64,000 nucleotides of DNA, from positions 1 through 64,000 of the forward strand of contig NZ_AUIH01000006.1 of the NCBI RefSeq assembly GCF_000423605.1. Reading direction: 5' to 3'. The notes under the pieces were generated by a model that saw nothing but the letters and a program-made list of their open reading frames with translations, had not been told where the DNA came from and did no database searches. The stretch is from Saccharospirillum impatiens DSM 12546 (lineage in GTDB: Bacteria > Pseudomonadota > Gammaproteobacteria > Pseudomonadales > Natronospirillaceae). Shown here piece after piece: positions 45,544 through 54,546 of the stretch. Made by a program: the position numbers and the translations under genes. Each line of letters begins with the position of its first letter. Position 1 is the first letter of the stretch.

Positions 45544-46950
45544 GTGCATTCCAGGCAAGACCGAACCACTCGTTACCCAACCTTTTCATTGCAATGCCAA
45601 CGATTTCACAGGCGGCTTCAATGGCGGCGCTGCATATCCTGGCTTTGCCTCTGTCTGATGATGGGTTCAATAACACCGGCCCGTGCCGAATTTGGTGACT
45701 CGTCACTGGGCTGGACTCAGGAGCAGGAACGCGCCGTAGCAGACTACCTGCAGCGCAGATTACAGCGACAAGGCAATGTCATCAATGATGTTTGGCTCGA
45801 ATACTGGTTGGCCGAACGCGCCGAACGGCTGCGACAAACCTCCAGCGCGAGCCTGGGACCCGTCAGCGTGGTGTTATTGCGGCAAAAAGCCTTCAACGCC
45901 TTTGCCTTGCCAGGCAATGTCATGGGGTTCAACCTCGGCCTCTGGCAGAACGCCCGCACTGAGGATGAATTCACCTCGGTGGTGGCACACGAAATCGCAC
46001 ACCTGAGTCTGCGCCACTTCAACCGGCTATCAGACAATAACCGACAACAGGCCTGGCTGGCCATCAGCGGCGCGTTACTGGGTGTTGCTCTGGCAACCAT
46101 GGACAGCGAAATAGGCGGTGCCACTCTGATCGGTTCACAAATGGGCGCAGCACAACAAAGCCTGGCTTTCAGCCGATCGATGGAAAGCGAAGCGGACAGC
46201 TACGCTACCGATATGCTGCGCGAAGCCGGTTACAACCCATCCGCAGGTGCGGCTGTGTTTGCCCGCTTGCAACAGTCACTGGGCGGCCGCTCCGGGTCCG
46301 ACTACTGGCAAACCCACCCCAGAGCGATCACTCGCTCCGCGCAACTGGAAGCCCGGCAAGGCAGCGCTACCGGGGTCACCGGACAGACTTACAATCAATA
46401 CGACACATTGCGCTGGTACATCAATATGCGCTATGCCGCTGAGGATGATTTTGCGCCAGACCCGGCCTGGCAATCCCTGGCCACCACGCCCGAACAACTG
46501 CTACCACAGTCACTGATGAACGATGCAGACCCAAATACCCTGCTTGGCTGGATCCGGTTTCAACCGGAGACAAACAAGGCCCTTACACTGGAGCGGCTAG
46601 CATTGCTGTTGACGATGTTTCCGGACTTTGATCCAGCCTGGTACGCGCGGGCAGAACTCCTTGCACAATCGGGCGCGAGCAATGCGTGTCGCGATGCGCT
46701 GCTCGCACTCGACCGAGTCAGAGGTCAGTATTTACAGGTCGTTGAGCTACGCCACCGTCTCAGCGGCGAATGCCTGCAAAGCCGGGAAGCCGAGGCAACA
46801 GCTGCCTGGTACTGGCATCGAGGTGAGGAGTCACGCGCCCTGAATCTGCTTAGACGCGCCATTGAGCAGCCTGGCGATGCCAGCCAACTGGCGCGACTGA
46901 GGGAAAAAGTATCAGAATATGAGCGCCAACTGGCCCTATTGCCCCGTTGA
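45544..46950 (+). CDS. M48-family metalloprotease, BepA/YfgC-like
   Basis: Periplasmic zinc protease/chaperone for outer-membrane protein assembly. A basic N-terminus and hydrophobic stretch (ISWLCLCLMMGSITPARA) form a signal peptide with an AxA cut. The M48 domain has HEIAH (149-153 from this start) and the third ligand in MESEADSYA. The second half is helical, TPR-like, as in BepA. The start is uncertain: GTG 45544 has GGAA upstream, TTG 45529 and TTG 45589 are alternatives. It is divergent from the TusA-like gene and convergent with nadA. Confidence 0.85.
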   Translation: MHSRQDRTTRYPTFSLQCQRFHRRLQWRRCISWLCLCLMMGSITPARAEFGDSSLGWTQEQERAVADYLQRRLQRQGNVINDVWLEYWLAERAERLRQTSSASLGPVSVVLLRQKAFNAFALPGNVMGFNLGLWQNARTEDEFTSVVAHEIAHLSLRHFNRLSDNNRQQAWLAISGALLGVALATMDSEIGGATLIGSQMGAAQQSLAFSRSMESEADSYATDMLREAGYNPSAGAAVFARLQQSLGGRSGSDYWQTHPRAITRSAQLEARQGSATGVTGQTYNQYDTLRWYINMRYAAEDDFAPDPAWQSLATTPEQLLPQSLMNDADPNTLLGWIRFQPETNKALTLERLALLLTMFPDFDPAWYARAELLAQSGASNACRDALLALDRVRGQYLQVVELRHRLSGECLQSREAEATAAWYWHRGEESRALNLLRRAIEQPGDASQLARLREKVSEYERQLALLPR

Positions 46951-46962
46951 CGTTAGGGCCAG

Positions 46963-47186
46963 CTAGTGTCCTGAGTCAAAAATTCGTGACGATTATCCGA
47001 CTCACGATTGAAAGACTGTTGGGTGCATCTACCCGGGGTCGTTAGACCGCATGGATGCGGTCTCCGAGCTCACAGGGACGTATTGACAGCGTTCCCCACG
47101 CAAATGCACCCGACAGCCCGGATGGCACAGACGCAATGGTTGACGACCAGCCAATTACCCTGCGAATTTCTGACTCAGGACATTAG
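46963..47186. repeat. 224-bp palindromic element between bepA-like gene and nadA
   Basis: Outer arms of 25 nt (46963-46987 and 47162-47186) pair at 22 of 25 positions. An inner pair GGGTGCAT/ATGCACCC is at 47021-47028 and 47104-47111. A perfect stem GACCGCA-TGGA-TGCGGTC lies inside. It has no reading frame. The nested-palindrome look suggests a REP- or MITE-type element. The right arm supplies the nadA stop codon. Confidence 0.8.
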
Positions 47187-48223
47187 CCTTGCTTAAAGGC
47201 CAGCATGCGGTCCAACGGTATGCGCGCCTGACGGATCAGCTCAGGAGACACTTCAATTTCCTCGCCCCCCTGCATCAATACCTGTCGCAGCCGTTGCAGA
47301 TCATTCATGGCCATCCAGGGGCAATGCGCACAGCTGCGACAACTGGCACCCTGACCGGCGGTGGGCGCTTCAATGAACGTTTTACCCGGAGAACGTTGCT
47401 GCATCTTGTAAAAAATACCACGATCCGTCGCGACGATGAATTGCTGATTCGGCAACCGCTCAGAGGCTGCGATCAGTTGGGTCGTGGACCCAACCACGTC
47501 TGCGAGCTCGACAACCGACTCGGGTGACTCGGGGTGCACCAGTACGGCAGCGTCGGGGTACATGGCCTTCATATCCTGAAGCCCTTTCGCCCTGAATTCT
47601 TCGTGAACAATGCAGGCGCCATTCCACAACAACATGTCAGCACCCGTTTCCCGCTGAATGTAGCGCCCCAGATGCTGGTCGGGTGCCCACAGAATTTTCT
47701 CACCCGCGCGGTCCAGATGATCCACCACGTCCAACGCAATACTGGACGTCACCACCCAGTCTGCCCGGGCCTTGACCGCTGCCGATGTGTTGGCATAAAC
47801 AACAACGGTCCGGTCTGGGTGTTGATCGCAAAACGCCGCAAATTCGTCAGCAGGACAGCCCAGATCGAGTGAACAGGTTGCCTCCAGTGTCGGCATGAGC
47901 ACACGTTTGTCGGGGCTCAGGATTTTTGCAGTTTCCCCCATAAACCGAACACCGGCTACCACCACAGTCTCGGCATCCACATCGCGCCCATATCGTGCCA
48001 TCTCGAGTGAGTCGCCGATAAACCCGCCGGTAGAGTCAGCCAGCGATTGAATCAAAGGGTCGGTGTAATAATGCGCAACCAATACCGCATTTTGTTCGCG
48101 AAGCAGTGTCTCGATCTCAGAGCTCAGCGCCTTCACCTGATCTGGTGTCAGGCTAGTGGCCTGCTCGGTCACAGGAATGTCGAAATTGATTGTCAGGTCT
48201 GACAATTCAACAGCATCAATCAT
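47183..48223 (-). CDS. nadA: quinolinate synthase
   Basis: Iron-sulfur enzyme of NAD synthesis (iminoaspartate plus dihydroxyacetone phosphate to quinolinate), 346 residues. The three cluster cysteines are C117 ([12 protein letters not shown]), C204 (WNGACIVHE) and C301 in [19 protein letters not shown] (about 50-59) is the family substrate motif. The stop codon TAA (47183-47185) lies in the right arm of the palindromic element at 46963-47186, so the element reaches into the gene end. It looks otherwise intact. Confidence 0.97.
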   Translation of the reverse strand: MIDAVELSDLTINFDIPVTEQATSLTPDQVKALSSEIETLLREQNAVLVAHYYTDPLIQSLADSTGGFIGDSLEMARYGRDVDAETVVVAGVRFMGETAKILSPDKRVLMPTLEATCSLDLGCPADEFAAFCDQHPDRTVVVYANTSAAVKARADWVVTSSIALDVVDHLDRAGEKILWAPDQHLGRYIQRETGADMLLWNGACIVHEEFRAKGLQDMKAMYPDAAVLVHPESPESVVELADVVGSTTQLIAASERLPNQQFIVATDRGIFYKMQQRSPGKTFIEAPTAGQGASCRSCAHCPWMAMNDLQRLRQVLMQGGEEIEVSPELIRQARIPLDRMLAFKQG

Positions 48224-48415
48224 GGCTACCCGGTCACTCAGTCATATTGGATACAGTGTAACGACAAACAACGCCGTCGCGAAGGACTCACGTGTTTGTC
48301 TGCGCAATGTGGGGGTGCCAGGCGCAAACAACAATGCCTGACCCTACCCCAACAAGCCCGCACTGCTATTCCCCAAGGGCAAAAGAGACCATTGAGGAAA
48401 ACATTCAGGTACAAA

Positions 48416-48441
48416 AAAAGGAGAGCCTGGGCTCTCCTTTT
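48416..48441 (-). terminator. terminator of the tRNA-Lys genes
   Basis: AAAAGGAGAGC (48416-48426), loop CTGG, GCTCTCCTTTT (48431-48441). A strong stem with A/T runs on both sides, 8 bp after the minus-strand tRNA end. Confidence 0.88.
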
Positions 48442-48448
48442 CGATGTT

Positions 48449-48524
48449 TGGTGGGTCGTGCAGGATTCGAACCTGCGACCAATTGGTTAAAAGCCAACTG
48501 CTCTACCAACTGAGCTAACGACCC
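48449..48524 (-). tRNA. tRNA-Lys (TTT), downstream copy
   Basis: 76 nt on the minus strand. The acceptor stem is GGGTCGT with ACGACCC, D-arm TAGCTCAGTTGGTAGAGC, anticodon loop CTTTTAA (TTT), T-arm GTTCGAATCC, and CCA is encoded. Identical to the copy at 48644. Confidence 0.97.
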
Positions 48525-48643
48525 TCAACTGGTTGGACTATTTTACCTAAGCCTAAAAAAAATACAAATTAAAACAACCACTTACCTTTAATTTGTCAAT
48601 TTTAAAGCCTCACTTCCCCGATCAAGACAGCCCAATGAGAAAG

Positions 48644-48719
48644 TGGTGGGTCGTGCAGGATTCGAACCTGCGACCAATTGGTTAAAAGCCAACTGCTCTA
48701 CCAACTGAGCTAACGACCC
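48644..48719 (-). tRNA. tRNA-Lys (TTT), upstream copy
   Basis: Same 76-nt sequence as the gene at 48449, separated by 119 bp. It is transcribed first from the promoter at 48733-48760. Confidence 0.97.
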
Positions 48720-48732
48720 TAAGGAGGCGCAT

Positions 48733-48760
48733 ATAATATGTATTTTTCGGGTCGGCGCAA
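48733..48760 (-). promoter_or_regulatory. promoter of the tRNA-Lys genes
   Basis: On the minus strand: -35 TTGCGC (48755-48760), 16-bp spacer, -10 TATTAT (48733-48738), about 13 bp before the first tRNA. A GC-rich stretch follows the -10 (GCGCC), like a stringent discriminator. Confidence 0.65.
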
Positions 48761-48819
48761 CCCCGACGGCTCACTTTTTTTCTCCAAGCCTTTGATCTAC
48801 AAAGACTTTGAATACGCCG

Positions 48820-49494
48820 TTATGAGACGTAACGGGTCGGATCGGCAACGCCAGCCTGCTCAAAACCTATTTTCCGCAAGCGGCAACTGTCGCACAAACC
48901 GCAGGCCTCACCGGCCACATTCGCCTGGTAACAACTGACCGTCATACTGTAGTCGACCCCTAGCGAGAGCCCCAAATTAACTGTTGCAGCCTTGGTGAGG
49001 TTAAGCAAAGGCGCCTGCACCGTAAGTACGTGCCCTTCAACACCCATTCGAGTCGCCAGATTGGCCAGCCGCTCAAAGGCAGAAATAAACTCGGGACGAC
49101 AATCCGGATAGCCTGAATAATCCACCGCGCTGACACCGATAAACAAGGTCTGAGCTTCAAGCACTTCCGCCCATCCCAGCGCAATCGACAGAAAAACAGT
49201 GTTCCTGGCCGGTACATAGGTAGCAGGAATGCCCTCGCTCGCCGTTACGGGCACATCTATGCTGTCATCGGTAAGGGCAGAACCGCCCAATGATCGCAGG
49301 TCCATCGGGATCACCTTGTGCTCTCGCACACCCATCGACTTCGCAATACGCCGGGCAGCTTCGAGCTCCACATCATGGCGCTGCCCGTAATCGAAACTCA
49401 GGGCATAAACCTCGTAACCGTCAGCAATGGCTTTGGCTAGAACGGTGGTCGAATCCAACCCACCTGACAGCAGTACAACAGCTTTCTTGTTCAA
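48820..49494 (-). CDS. queC: 7-cyano-7-deazaguanine synthase
   Basis: Makes preQ0 for queuosine in tRNA, using ATP. The 224 residues have the PP-loop SGGLDS (10-15), [12 protein letters not shown], and the C-terminal zinc site with four cysteines ([21 protein letters not shown]). It ends about 100 bp before the tRNA-Lys genes, an order shared with pseudomonads. The queE gene that usually sits between cpoB and queC is not present. Confidence 0.96.
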   Translation of the reverse strand: MNKKAVVLLSGGLDSTTVLAKAIADGYEVYALSFDYGQRHDVELEAARRIAKSMGVREHKVIPMDLRSLGGSALTDDSIDVPVTASEGIPATYVPARNTVFLSIALGWAEVLEAQTLFIGVSAVDYSGYPDCRPEFISAFERLANLATRMGVEGHVLTVQAPLLNLTKAATVNLGLSLGVDYSMTVSCYQANVAGEACGLCDSCRLRKIGFEQAGVADPTRYVS

Positions 49495-49648
49495 TGCTCA
49501 TGCATCCTGTTAATCATAGCCCTGGCTCGGGCATCAATACCCTGCCTACCTTGCCGGGGGGCCACTGATGTGGCTCACCCTGATTTTGGCAGCAGGTTTG
49601 ATAAACGAAAAGGTTCAGTAGCGGCTGGTACAGACCCGGTGCTGTTGC

Positions 49649-50416
49649 TCAGTTGCTCTCAAGCCGAGCCTGAGATAACTTCGCGCTCTGACTGCCCGGA
49701 TAATCGCTAATAACCCGGTTGAACAACTGAGTCGCCCGGGGTCCCTGCTCCTGCTGCTGAGCGATGACACCCAACTTATAGAGCGAATCGGGAACCTTGG
49801 AGTGGCTTCCGAAGTCATCGACTACGGTCTCAAAGGCAGCCTGTGCCTGTGTCACCTCCCGACTGACCAAATGCACTTCACCCAGCCAATACCAGGCGTT
49901 GGGCGTCAGTTCATGGTTCGGATGGGCCTGGGCAAAGTCGGACAGGGCTGCAATAGCCCCCGGGAAGTCCCGGTTACGAATGAGTTCCCTCGCCGCGTTG
50001 TATTCAGCCAGAACGTCTTCATCGCTGACTGCACTTTCGCTAAGGGAAGAAGATACTTCACGCTCAGCAGGGGCCACGGCTTGCATGTCCAACTGCTGCT
50101 GCATATTCAAAAGGCGCTGATCAAGATCGACATAGCGCTCTTTTTGTTCTTGCTGAAGTATCTGAATCTGGTAGTTCAATTCTTCAACCAATCCGCGCTG
50201 CTCGGCCACTTGCTGCTCAAGGTCACGTACCTGAAACATCAGGTTTTCGACAAAAGCAGGATCAGGGCCCGGCGTCGAGGAACTCCCCCGAGAAGGCGAA
50301 TTGGCAAGATGATCGGCTTGGGACTGAACAACAACAGGCTCAGCCATGACCGGTGAAACACAAACAAAAGTGCTGCCGATCACGGCAGCACTTGTCATTA
50401 CCATTTTTTTAAACAT
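49649..50416 (-). CDS. cpoB: Tol-Pal system protein CpoB (YbgF)
   Basis: Periplasmic protein of 255 residues that coordinates peptidoglycan synthesis with outer-membrane constriction. The signal peptide (KKMVMTSAAVIGSTFVCVSPVMA) precedes a trimerising coiled coil (about 45-110, FQVRDLEQQVAEQRGLVEEL) and a C-terminal TPR part (AEYNAARELIRNRDFPGAI, HPNHELTPNAWYWLGEVHL). ATG 50416 (MFKKMV) follows GAGAG. A frame from 50440 would overlap toward pal. It lies 10 bp after pal. Confidence 0.94.
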   Translation of the reverse strand: MFKKMVMTSAAVIGSTFVCVSPVMAEPVVVQSQADHLANSPSRGSSSTPGPDPAFVENLMFQVRDLEQQVAEQRGLVEELNYQIQILQQEQKERYVDLDQRLLNMQQQLDMQAVAPAEREVSSSLSESAVSDEDVLAEYNAARELIRNRDFPGAIAALSDFAQAHPNHELTPNAWYWLGEVHLVSREVTQAQAAFETVVDDFGSHSKVPDSLYKLGVIAQQQEQGPRATQLFNRVISDYPGSQSAKLSQARLESN

Positions 50417-50426
50417 GGTCTCTCGA

Positions 50427-50987
50427 TTACGGATAGACAATCTCTACACGACGGTTTTCAGCGTAGTCACTTTCTGTGCTACCCAGCGCCAGCGGCATTT
50501 CTTCACCGTAGCTGACGGTATCGATCTGGCTAGAAGCCACGCCGCGCAACATCATGTAATCAGCGATAGCCTTTGCACGACGCTCACCCAGTGCCAGGTT
50601 GTACTCGCGAGTACCGCGCTCATCAGCATGCCCTTCCAGGACAACGCTCATATTCGGGTTCGCTGCCAGGTTCATCGCGTGCGCATTCAGCACGGTACGG
50701 AACTCTGAACGGATTGAAGACTCGTCGAAATCGAAGTAAACCAACGTCTGGTCCAGCAGGTCCATAAACTCGCTGGTTACAGCATCGGCCATTTCGTCGT
50801 CGCCAGAAGTATCCATTTCAACAGGATCCTGCTGTTCAACTTCGAGTGTCAGATCGCCCAGACCTTCGTCTGTACCGGTTTCAGTCGTTTCCGCACCGCT
50901 GGTTTCTTCAACATCGTTGGACGCACAGCCCGCCAAAAACACCGCGAACGTGATAGCAGCAACATGAATCAGTTTGGTTTTAGCCAT
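50427..50987 (-). CDS. pal: peptidoglycan-associated lipoprotein Pal
   Basis: Outer-membrane lipoprotein of 186 residues with lipobox LAGC (C21). An acidic linker (about 24-75) is followed by an OmpA-like domain (about 80-186) that binds peptidoglycan: LVYFDFDESSIRSEF, VVLEGHADERGTREYNLALGERR and ENRRVEIVY. It links the outer membrane to the wall and to TolB. It is downstream of tolB with a 117-bp gap. Confidence 0.96.
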   Translation of the reverse strand: MAKTKLIHVAAITFAVFLAGCASNDVEETSGAETTETGTDEGLGDLTLEVEQQDPVEMDTSGDDEMADAVTSEFMDLLDQTLVYFDFDESSIRSEFRTVLNAHAMNLAANPNMSVVLEGHADERGTREYNLALGERRAKAIADYMMLRGVASSQIDTVSYGEEMPLALGSTESDYAENRRVEIVYP

Positions 50988-51104
50988 TTTCCTTTTCCCA
51001 TCTGTTGTCGATCATTATTATCAGGTGCTCAGCTAAGCACGAGGCCTATTTCGCATCTTGCCTTGCTTGATCACCTAGTTCAAGTACACCGTTATAAAGT
51101 GTGA

Positions 51105-52415
51105 CTAGTTCAGGTAAGGAGACCATGATGGTTCAATCACGTCTCCATGAATCGAAGGCATTTCACTGGTGACCTGGCCATCCAGCGACACCCACGCCAA
51201 AACGCCTTTACCCCTGGACTTAGTAGCATAGACCAGCATTGTACCGTTGGGAGCAATGCTGGGTGACTCATCCAGGTTGGTCTCAGTCAGTATGCGGATC
51301 TCCCGGCTTGCCAGGTCCATTGCGGCAACGTGGAATCGACCGTTCATCTGATGCACAAAGACCAGATACTCGCCGTCGCTACTGTACTGAGCCTTCAGGT
51401 TTTGACTGCCTTCAAAGGTTAAGCGTTGCGCACGCTTACTGGCAAGGTCCATTTGATAAATTTGTGGACTCCCGCCCCTTTCTGAAGTGTAGACCAGTGA
51501 TTTTGAGTCCGGAGAGAAGCTCGGCTCTGTATCAATGTAGTTATTTTGCGTTAATCGGGTGCTGTCACCGCTTGAGAAATCATAGAGATAGAGTTCAGGA
51601 TTACCCGCTGTGCTGGACACGTATGCCAGGTATTGACCATCGGGTGAGAACGAAGGTGCTGAGGTATAGCCCCGCGGCCCATTGATTGAATTTGACCGAC
51701 CGGTCGACAACTCCTGAACAAATACCTTCCAGCGATCACCGACTTTGTTGGCAAACGCTAACCGGCGGCCACTGTGTGACCAGGTCGGGGAAATAATGGG
51801 TTCACTGGAGCGGTACACGGTACGTGCACGTTGTCCATCGGCATCGGCCACCTGCAATCGGAACTCGAAATTATTGTCCGTCGTCGGCCGACGGGTCACA
51901 AAGGCAATTTTGGTCGAAAAGATACCCTTCACCCCGGTAATGCGCTCGTGGATCAAATCAGATACCGAGTGAGCCAGGTCCCTGAGCTGAACAATGCCCA
52001 CAGTCTGGTTGCCCGAAACAACACGACGGCCTTCAACCACGTCATAGAGGGCAAAGTTAACCTTCACACGCTGATCGCCCATGGGCTCAATGGACCCAAT
52101 GACCAGGTATTCCTGGTTGAGCAAACGCCAGTCGCGATAAAACACCGCATCTTCCGATGTTGGCTGAGTCAACATATTGCGGGGAGGTAAAGATTCAAAC
52201 CGTCCGGTTCGGGAAAGGTTCTGGTCAATAATGCTGTGCACCTCTTCTGGCAGGGTTTCACGACCTTCCCAGTAGAACGGAACAATAGCGATCTTTGTCT
52301 TGGTGTCGTAGCCCCGGGTTACAACGATATCGAGGTCTTCGGCTTGCACGAGGCCCGAACAGACCATGGACACCAGGGCGAGCAGGCTGACTATCACTGA
52401 ATCTTTTATTCTCAC
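51105..52415 (-). CDS. tolB: Tol-Pal translocation protein TolB
   Basis: Periplasmic protein of 436 residues. The signal peptide (VIVSLLALVSMVCSGLVQA) precedes an N-terminal alpha/beta domain and a C-terminal six-bladed beta-propeller with repeated blades such as SFSPDGQYLAYVSSTAGNPE, SFSPDSKSLVYTSERGG and SIAPNGTMLVYATKSRG. It binds Pal and TolA. The start is GTG overlapping the tolA stop by 1 nt. Confidence 0.96.
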   Translation of the reverse strand: MRIKDSVIVSLLALVSMVCSGLVQAEDLDIVVTRGYDTKTKIAIVPFYWEGRETLPEEVHSIIDQNLSRTGRFESLPPRNMLTQPTSEDAVFYRDWRLLNQEYLVIGSIEPMGDQRVKVNFALYDVVEGRRVVSGNQTVGIVQLRDLAHSVSDLIHERITGVKGIFSTKIAFVTRRPTTDNNFEFRLQVADADGQRARTVYRSSEPIISPTWSHSGRRLAFANKVGDRWKVFVQELSTGRSNSINGPRGYTSAPSFSPDGQYLAYVSSTAGNPELYLYDFSSGDSTRLTQNNYIDTEPSFSPDSKSLVYTSERGGSPQIYQMDLASKRAQRLTFEGSQNLKAQYSSDGEYLVFVHQMNGRFHVAAMDLASREIRILTETNLDESPSIAPNGTMLVYATKSRGKGVLAWVSLDGQVTSEMPSIHGDVIEPSWSPYLN

Positions 52416-53281
52416 TACATCAGATCCTCTGGTTTGAAGGTAATGGTAAAGCTGCGAAAATTCTGGTTAAACGCCTGCATGTCTTCAGGCACTTCGAATC
52501 GGCGAATTCGTTGCAGGGCTCTGAGCGCCGACTGATCCAGGCTCGCAATGCCACTGCTCGACACGATAACAGGTTCCCCCTGCATTTCCCCCGTCGGCAA
52601 CAGGTTAATACGCACAACCGTCTCCCTGTCGCGCAGATCCATTACCCTGATTTCCATGGGCCGCGACCAGGCTCGCTGAACCTGCTGTCCAATACGCCCT
52701 TTGTAATCGTCTGTTACAGAGGAAATCCGCTCCTCGGTAGCCCGACGCTGCTCAGCCTGCTGCTGTTGCTGTTCAATGACCGCATCTTCTTCATCCAGCC
52801 CCGCCAGCAAGTCACTGAACGCATTCTCTGTAGGTGCAGGATCTCTTCTCGGCTCTGGAACTGGCTCAGGTTGTGGAACTGGCTCAGGTTGCGGTGCTGG
52901 CTCGGGTTCCGGCTGCGGTGTTGGTGGCTCTGGCTCCGGAGCTGGCTCAGGTTCCGGTTGCGGTGCTGGTGGCTCTGGCTCCGGTTGTGGTGCTGGCTCG
53001 GGTTCCGGCTTCGGTGCTGGTGGCTCTGGCTCTGGTACTGGCTCGGGCTCCGGTGCTGGCTCTGGTTGTGGTGCTGGTTCAGGTTTGGGTTGCGCTGCTG
53101 CTTGCTGCCGGGGTTCTATTTGCAGACTTGCCTGCATAACGGGCGGCAGTTCAAACTTATCCGCAGTAGGCGACGTAAAGCTAAACCCCACAAGCAATAC
53201 AAAGCCGATTAACGCATGCAGTACAACGGCCCAACTGACAGGCCCTGCCAGATCCTGCCACCGAGCTGTCTCAGCTTTCAT
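52415..53281 (-). CDS. tolA: TolA with Pro/Glu-rich spacer
   Basis: Inner-membrane protein of 288 residues bridging the envelope. A membrane anchor ([21 protein letters not shown], about 13-33) precedes a Pro-Glu-Gln spacer with many PEPEP/PQPEP units (about 52-150). A short helical part and the C-terminal TolA/TonB-like domain (about 190-288; [20 protein letters not shown]) follow. The usual TolA spacer is a long Ala/Lys/Glu helix. A proline-rich spacer is TonB-like and shorter. The position between tolR (11-bp overlap) and tolB makes TolA the best call. Confidence 0.88.
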   Translation of the reverse strand: MKAETARWQDLAGPVSWAVVLHALIGFVLLVGFSFTSPTADKFELPPVMQASLQIEPRQQAAAQPKPEPAPQPEPAPEPEPVPEPEPPAPKPEPEPAPQPEPEPPAPQPEPEPAPEPEPPTPQPEPEPAPQPEPVPQPEPVPEPRRDPAPTENAFSDLLAGLDEEDAVIEQQQQQAEQRRATEERISSVTDDYKGRIGQQVQRAWSRPMEIRVMDLRDRETVVRINLLPTGEMQGEPVIVSSSGIASLDQSALRALQRIRRFEVPEDMQAFNQNFRSFTITFKPEDLM

Positions 53282-53702
53282 CCGGCGCCTCGGTGATCAG
53301 CCCAACCGAGCTGATGCCCGCCTGCTGTAACGCCGACATGACTTGCATGACGGTTCCGTAGGGAACCCGATTATCACCGCGTATGTATACTTCAAGGCTT
53401 GGCTGCTGCTGCAATACCCGGAGTGCGTACTCACCTACCGCGCCAACCTGCACTGATTCAGGTGCCTCTTCTCCGCGCTCAATGAATATCTGCCCCTGAT
53501 CATCGACGGCTACGATCAGGTATTCCTGCTCGTCATCCCGATCCAACGGCCCCGACACTACTTGGGGAACGTCTACTTCTACGCCCTGCATCATCATCGG
53601 TGCCGTCACCATAAAAATGATCAGCAACACCAGCATTACGTCGATATACGGCACGACGTTAATGTCAGACATCGGCTTGCGGCCTCGACGCACTGAAATC
53701 AT
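53271..53702 (-). CDS. tolR: Tol-Pal proton-channel subunit TolR
   Basis: Inner-membrane protein of 143 residues. One transmembrane helix ([20 protein letters not shown]) holds the essential Asp (YIDVML) that couples to the proton force. The periplasmic domain ends with [21 protein letters not shown]. It starts in the tolQ stop (ATGA overlap) and overlaps tolA by 11 bp. Member of the ExbD/TolR family. Confidence 0.96.
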   Translation of the reverse strand: MISVRRGRKPMSDINVVPYIDVMLVLLIIFMVTAPMMMQGVEVDVPQVVSGPLDRDDEQEYLIVAVDDQGQIFIERGEEAPESVQVGAVGEYALRVLQQQPSLEVYIRGDNRVPYGTVMQVMSALQQAGISSVGLITEAPDES

Positions 53703-54412
53703 GCTGGCACTTCTCGCTGTTTTGCTGGCTGGCTGCCCAACAAATGCGCCTGTCGATGCAGGATCGCGGAAAACTCTTCGGCGAAGGTTTCATAGTTGCC
53801 GACCAGTTTATCGGCCTGAGCCGAAAAACGGTTGTAGGCAATGACCGCAGGAATGGCCGCAAACAAGCCCATGGCTGTAGCAATCAACGCTTCGGAAATA
53901 CCCGGCGCGACCGTAGCCAGTGTCACCTGGGGCACAGAGGCCAGGCCACGAAAGGAGTTCATGATGCCCCAGACAGTACCAAAAAGCCCGATATAAGGAC
54001 TGGTTGAACCGACCGTCGCCAAAAAAGGCAGGTGATGGTCCAACTTCTCCATTTCCTTGCTACAAGCCACGCGCATGGCGCGCTGGCACCCGGCCATGAT
54101 GGCATCGGCATCGGTCATATTCTGCTGGCGCAACCGGTTAAATTCCTTAAACCCGACGCGGAAAATATGTTCACCGCCGTTTTGCGGATCCGGATTGGCA
54201 TTTACCTGGCGATACAGTTGCGCCAAATCCATACCGGACCAAAAGCGTTCCTCAAACCCGGCAAAGCGACGATAAGCCGCACGTAACACTTTGCGACGTT
54301 CAAAAATAAAGATCCAGGTCGCGACGGAAGCTGCCAGCAATGTCAACATGACCAACTGCACTAACAGCGAGGCTTCGCTGACCAATTCCCAGATTGACAA
54401 TTGACTGCCCAC
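53699..54412 (-). CDS. tolQ: Tol-Pal proton-channel subunit TolQ
   Basis: Inner-membrane protein of 237 residues of the MotA/TolQ/ExbB family with three membrane helices. Visible are the first helix (LVQLVMLTLLAASVATWIFI), FLATVGSTSPYIGLFGTVWG and ALIATAMGLFAAIPAVIAYN. GTG 54412 is preferred as start because GAGG lies 6 nt upstream. A TTG at 54418 is too close to it. The ybgC thioesterase gene that usually precedes tolQ is not present. Confidence 0.95.
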   Translation of the reverse strand: MGSQLSIWELVSEASLLVQLVMLTLLAASVATWIFIFERRKVLRAAYRRFAGFEERFWSGMDLAQLYRQVNANPDPQNGGEHIFRVGFKEFNRLRQQNMTDADAIMAGCQRAMRVACSKEMEKLDHHLPFLATVGSTSPYIGLFGTVWGIMNSFRGLASVPQVTLATVAPGISEALIATAMGLFAAIPAVIAYNRFSAQADKLVGNYETFAEEFSAILHRQAHLLGSQPAKQREVPA

Positions 54413-54546
54413 ACCCAATTCCTCTTGATAACAATGAGCGCTAGGCTAAAGAGTTTTCGGCGTAAATACTAGCAGTGTCCGAAACGGCCCAGGGGCTTTT
54501 CGAACCCTTTGCACAGGGCCCGAGCGGGGTTTGACCGAGGTTTGGA

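Noticed and set aside
52511-53212. Long plus-strand frames over tolA encoding Trp/Leu/Arg- or Gly/Ser-rich proteins
   Set aside because: Antisense to the repetitive TolA spacer. The repeat keeps all frames open by its composition.
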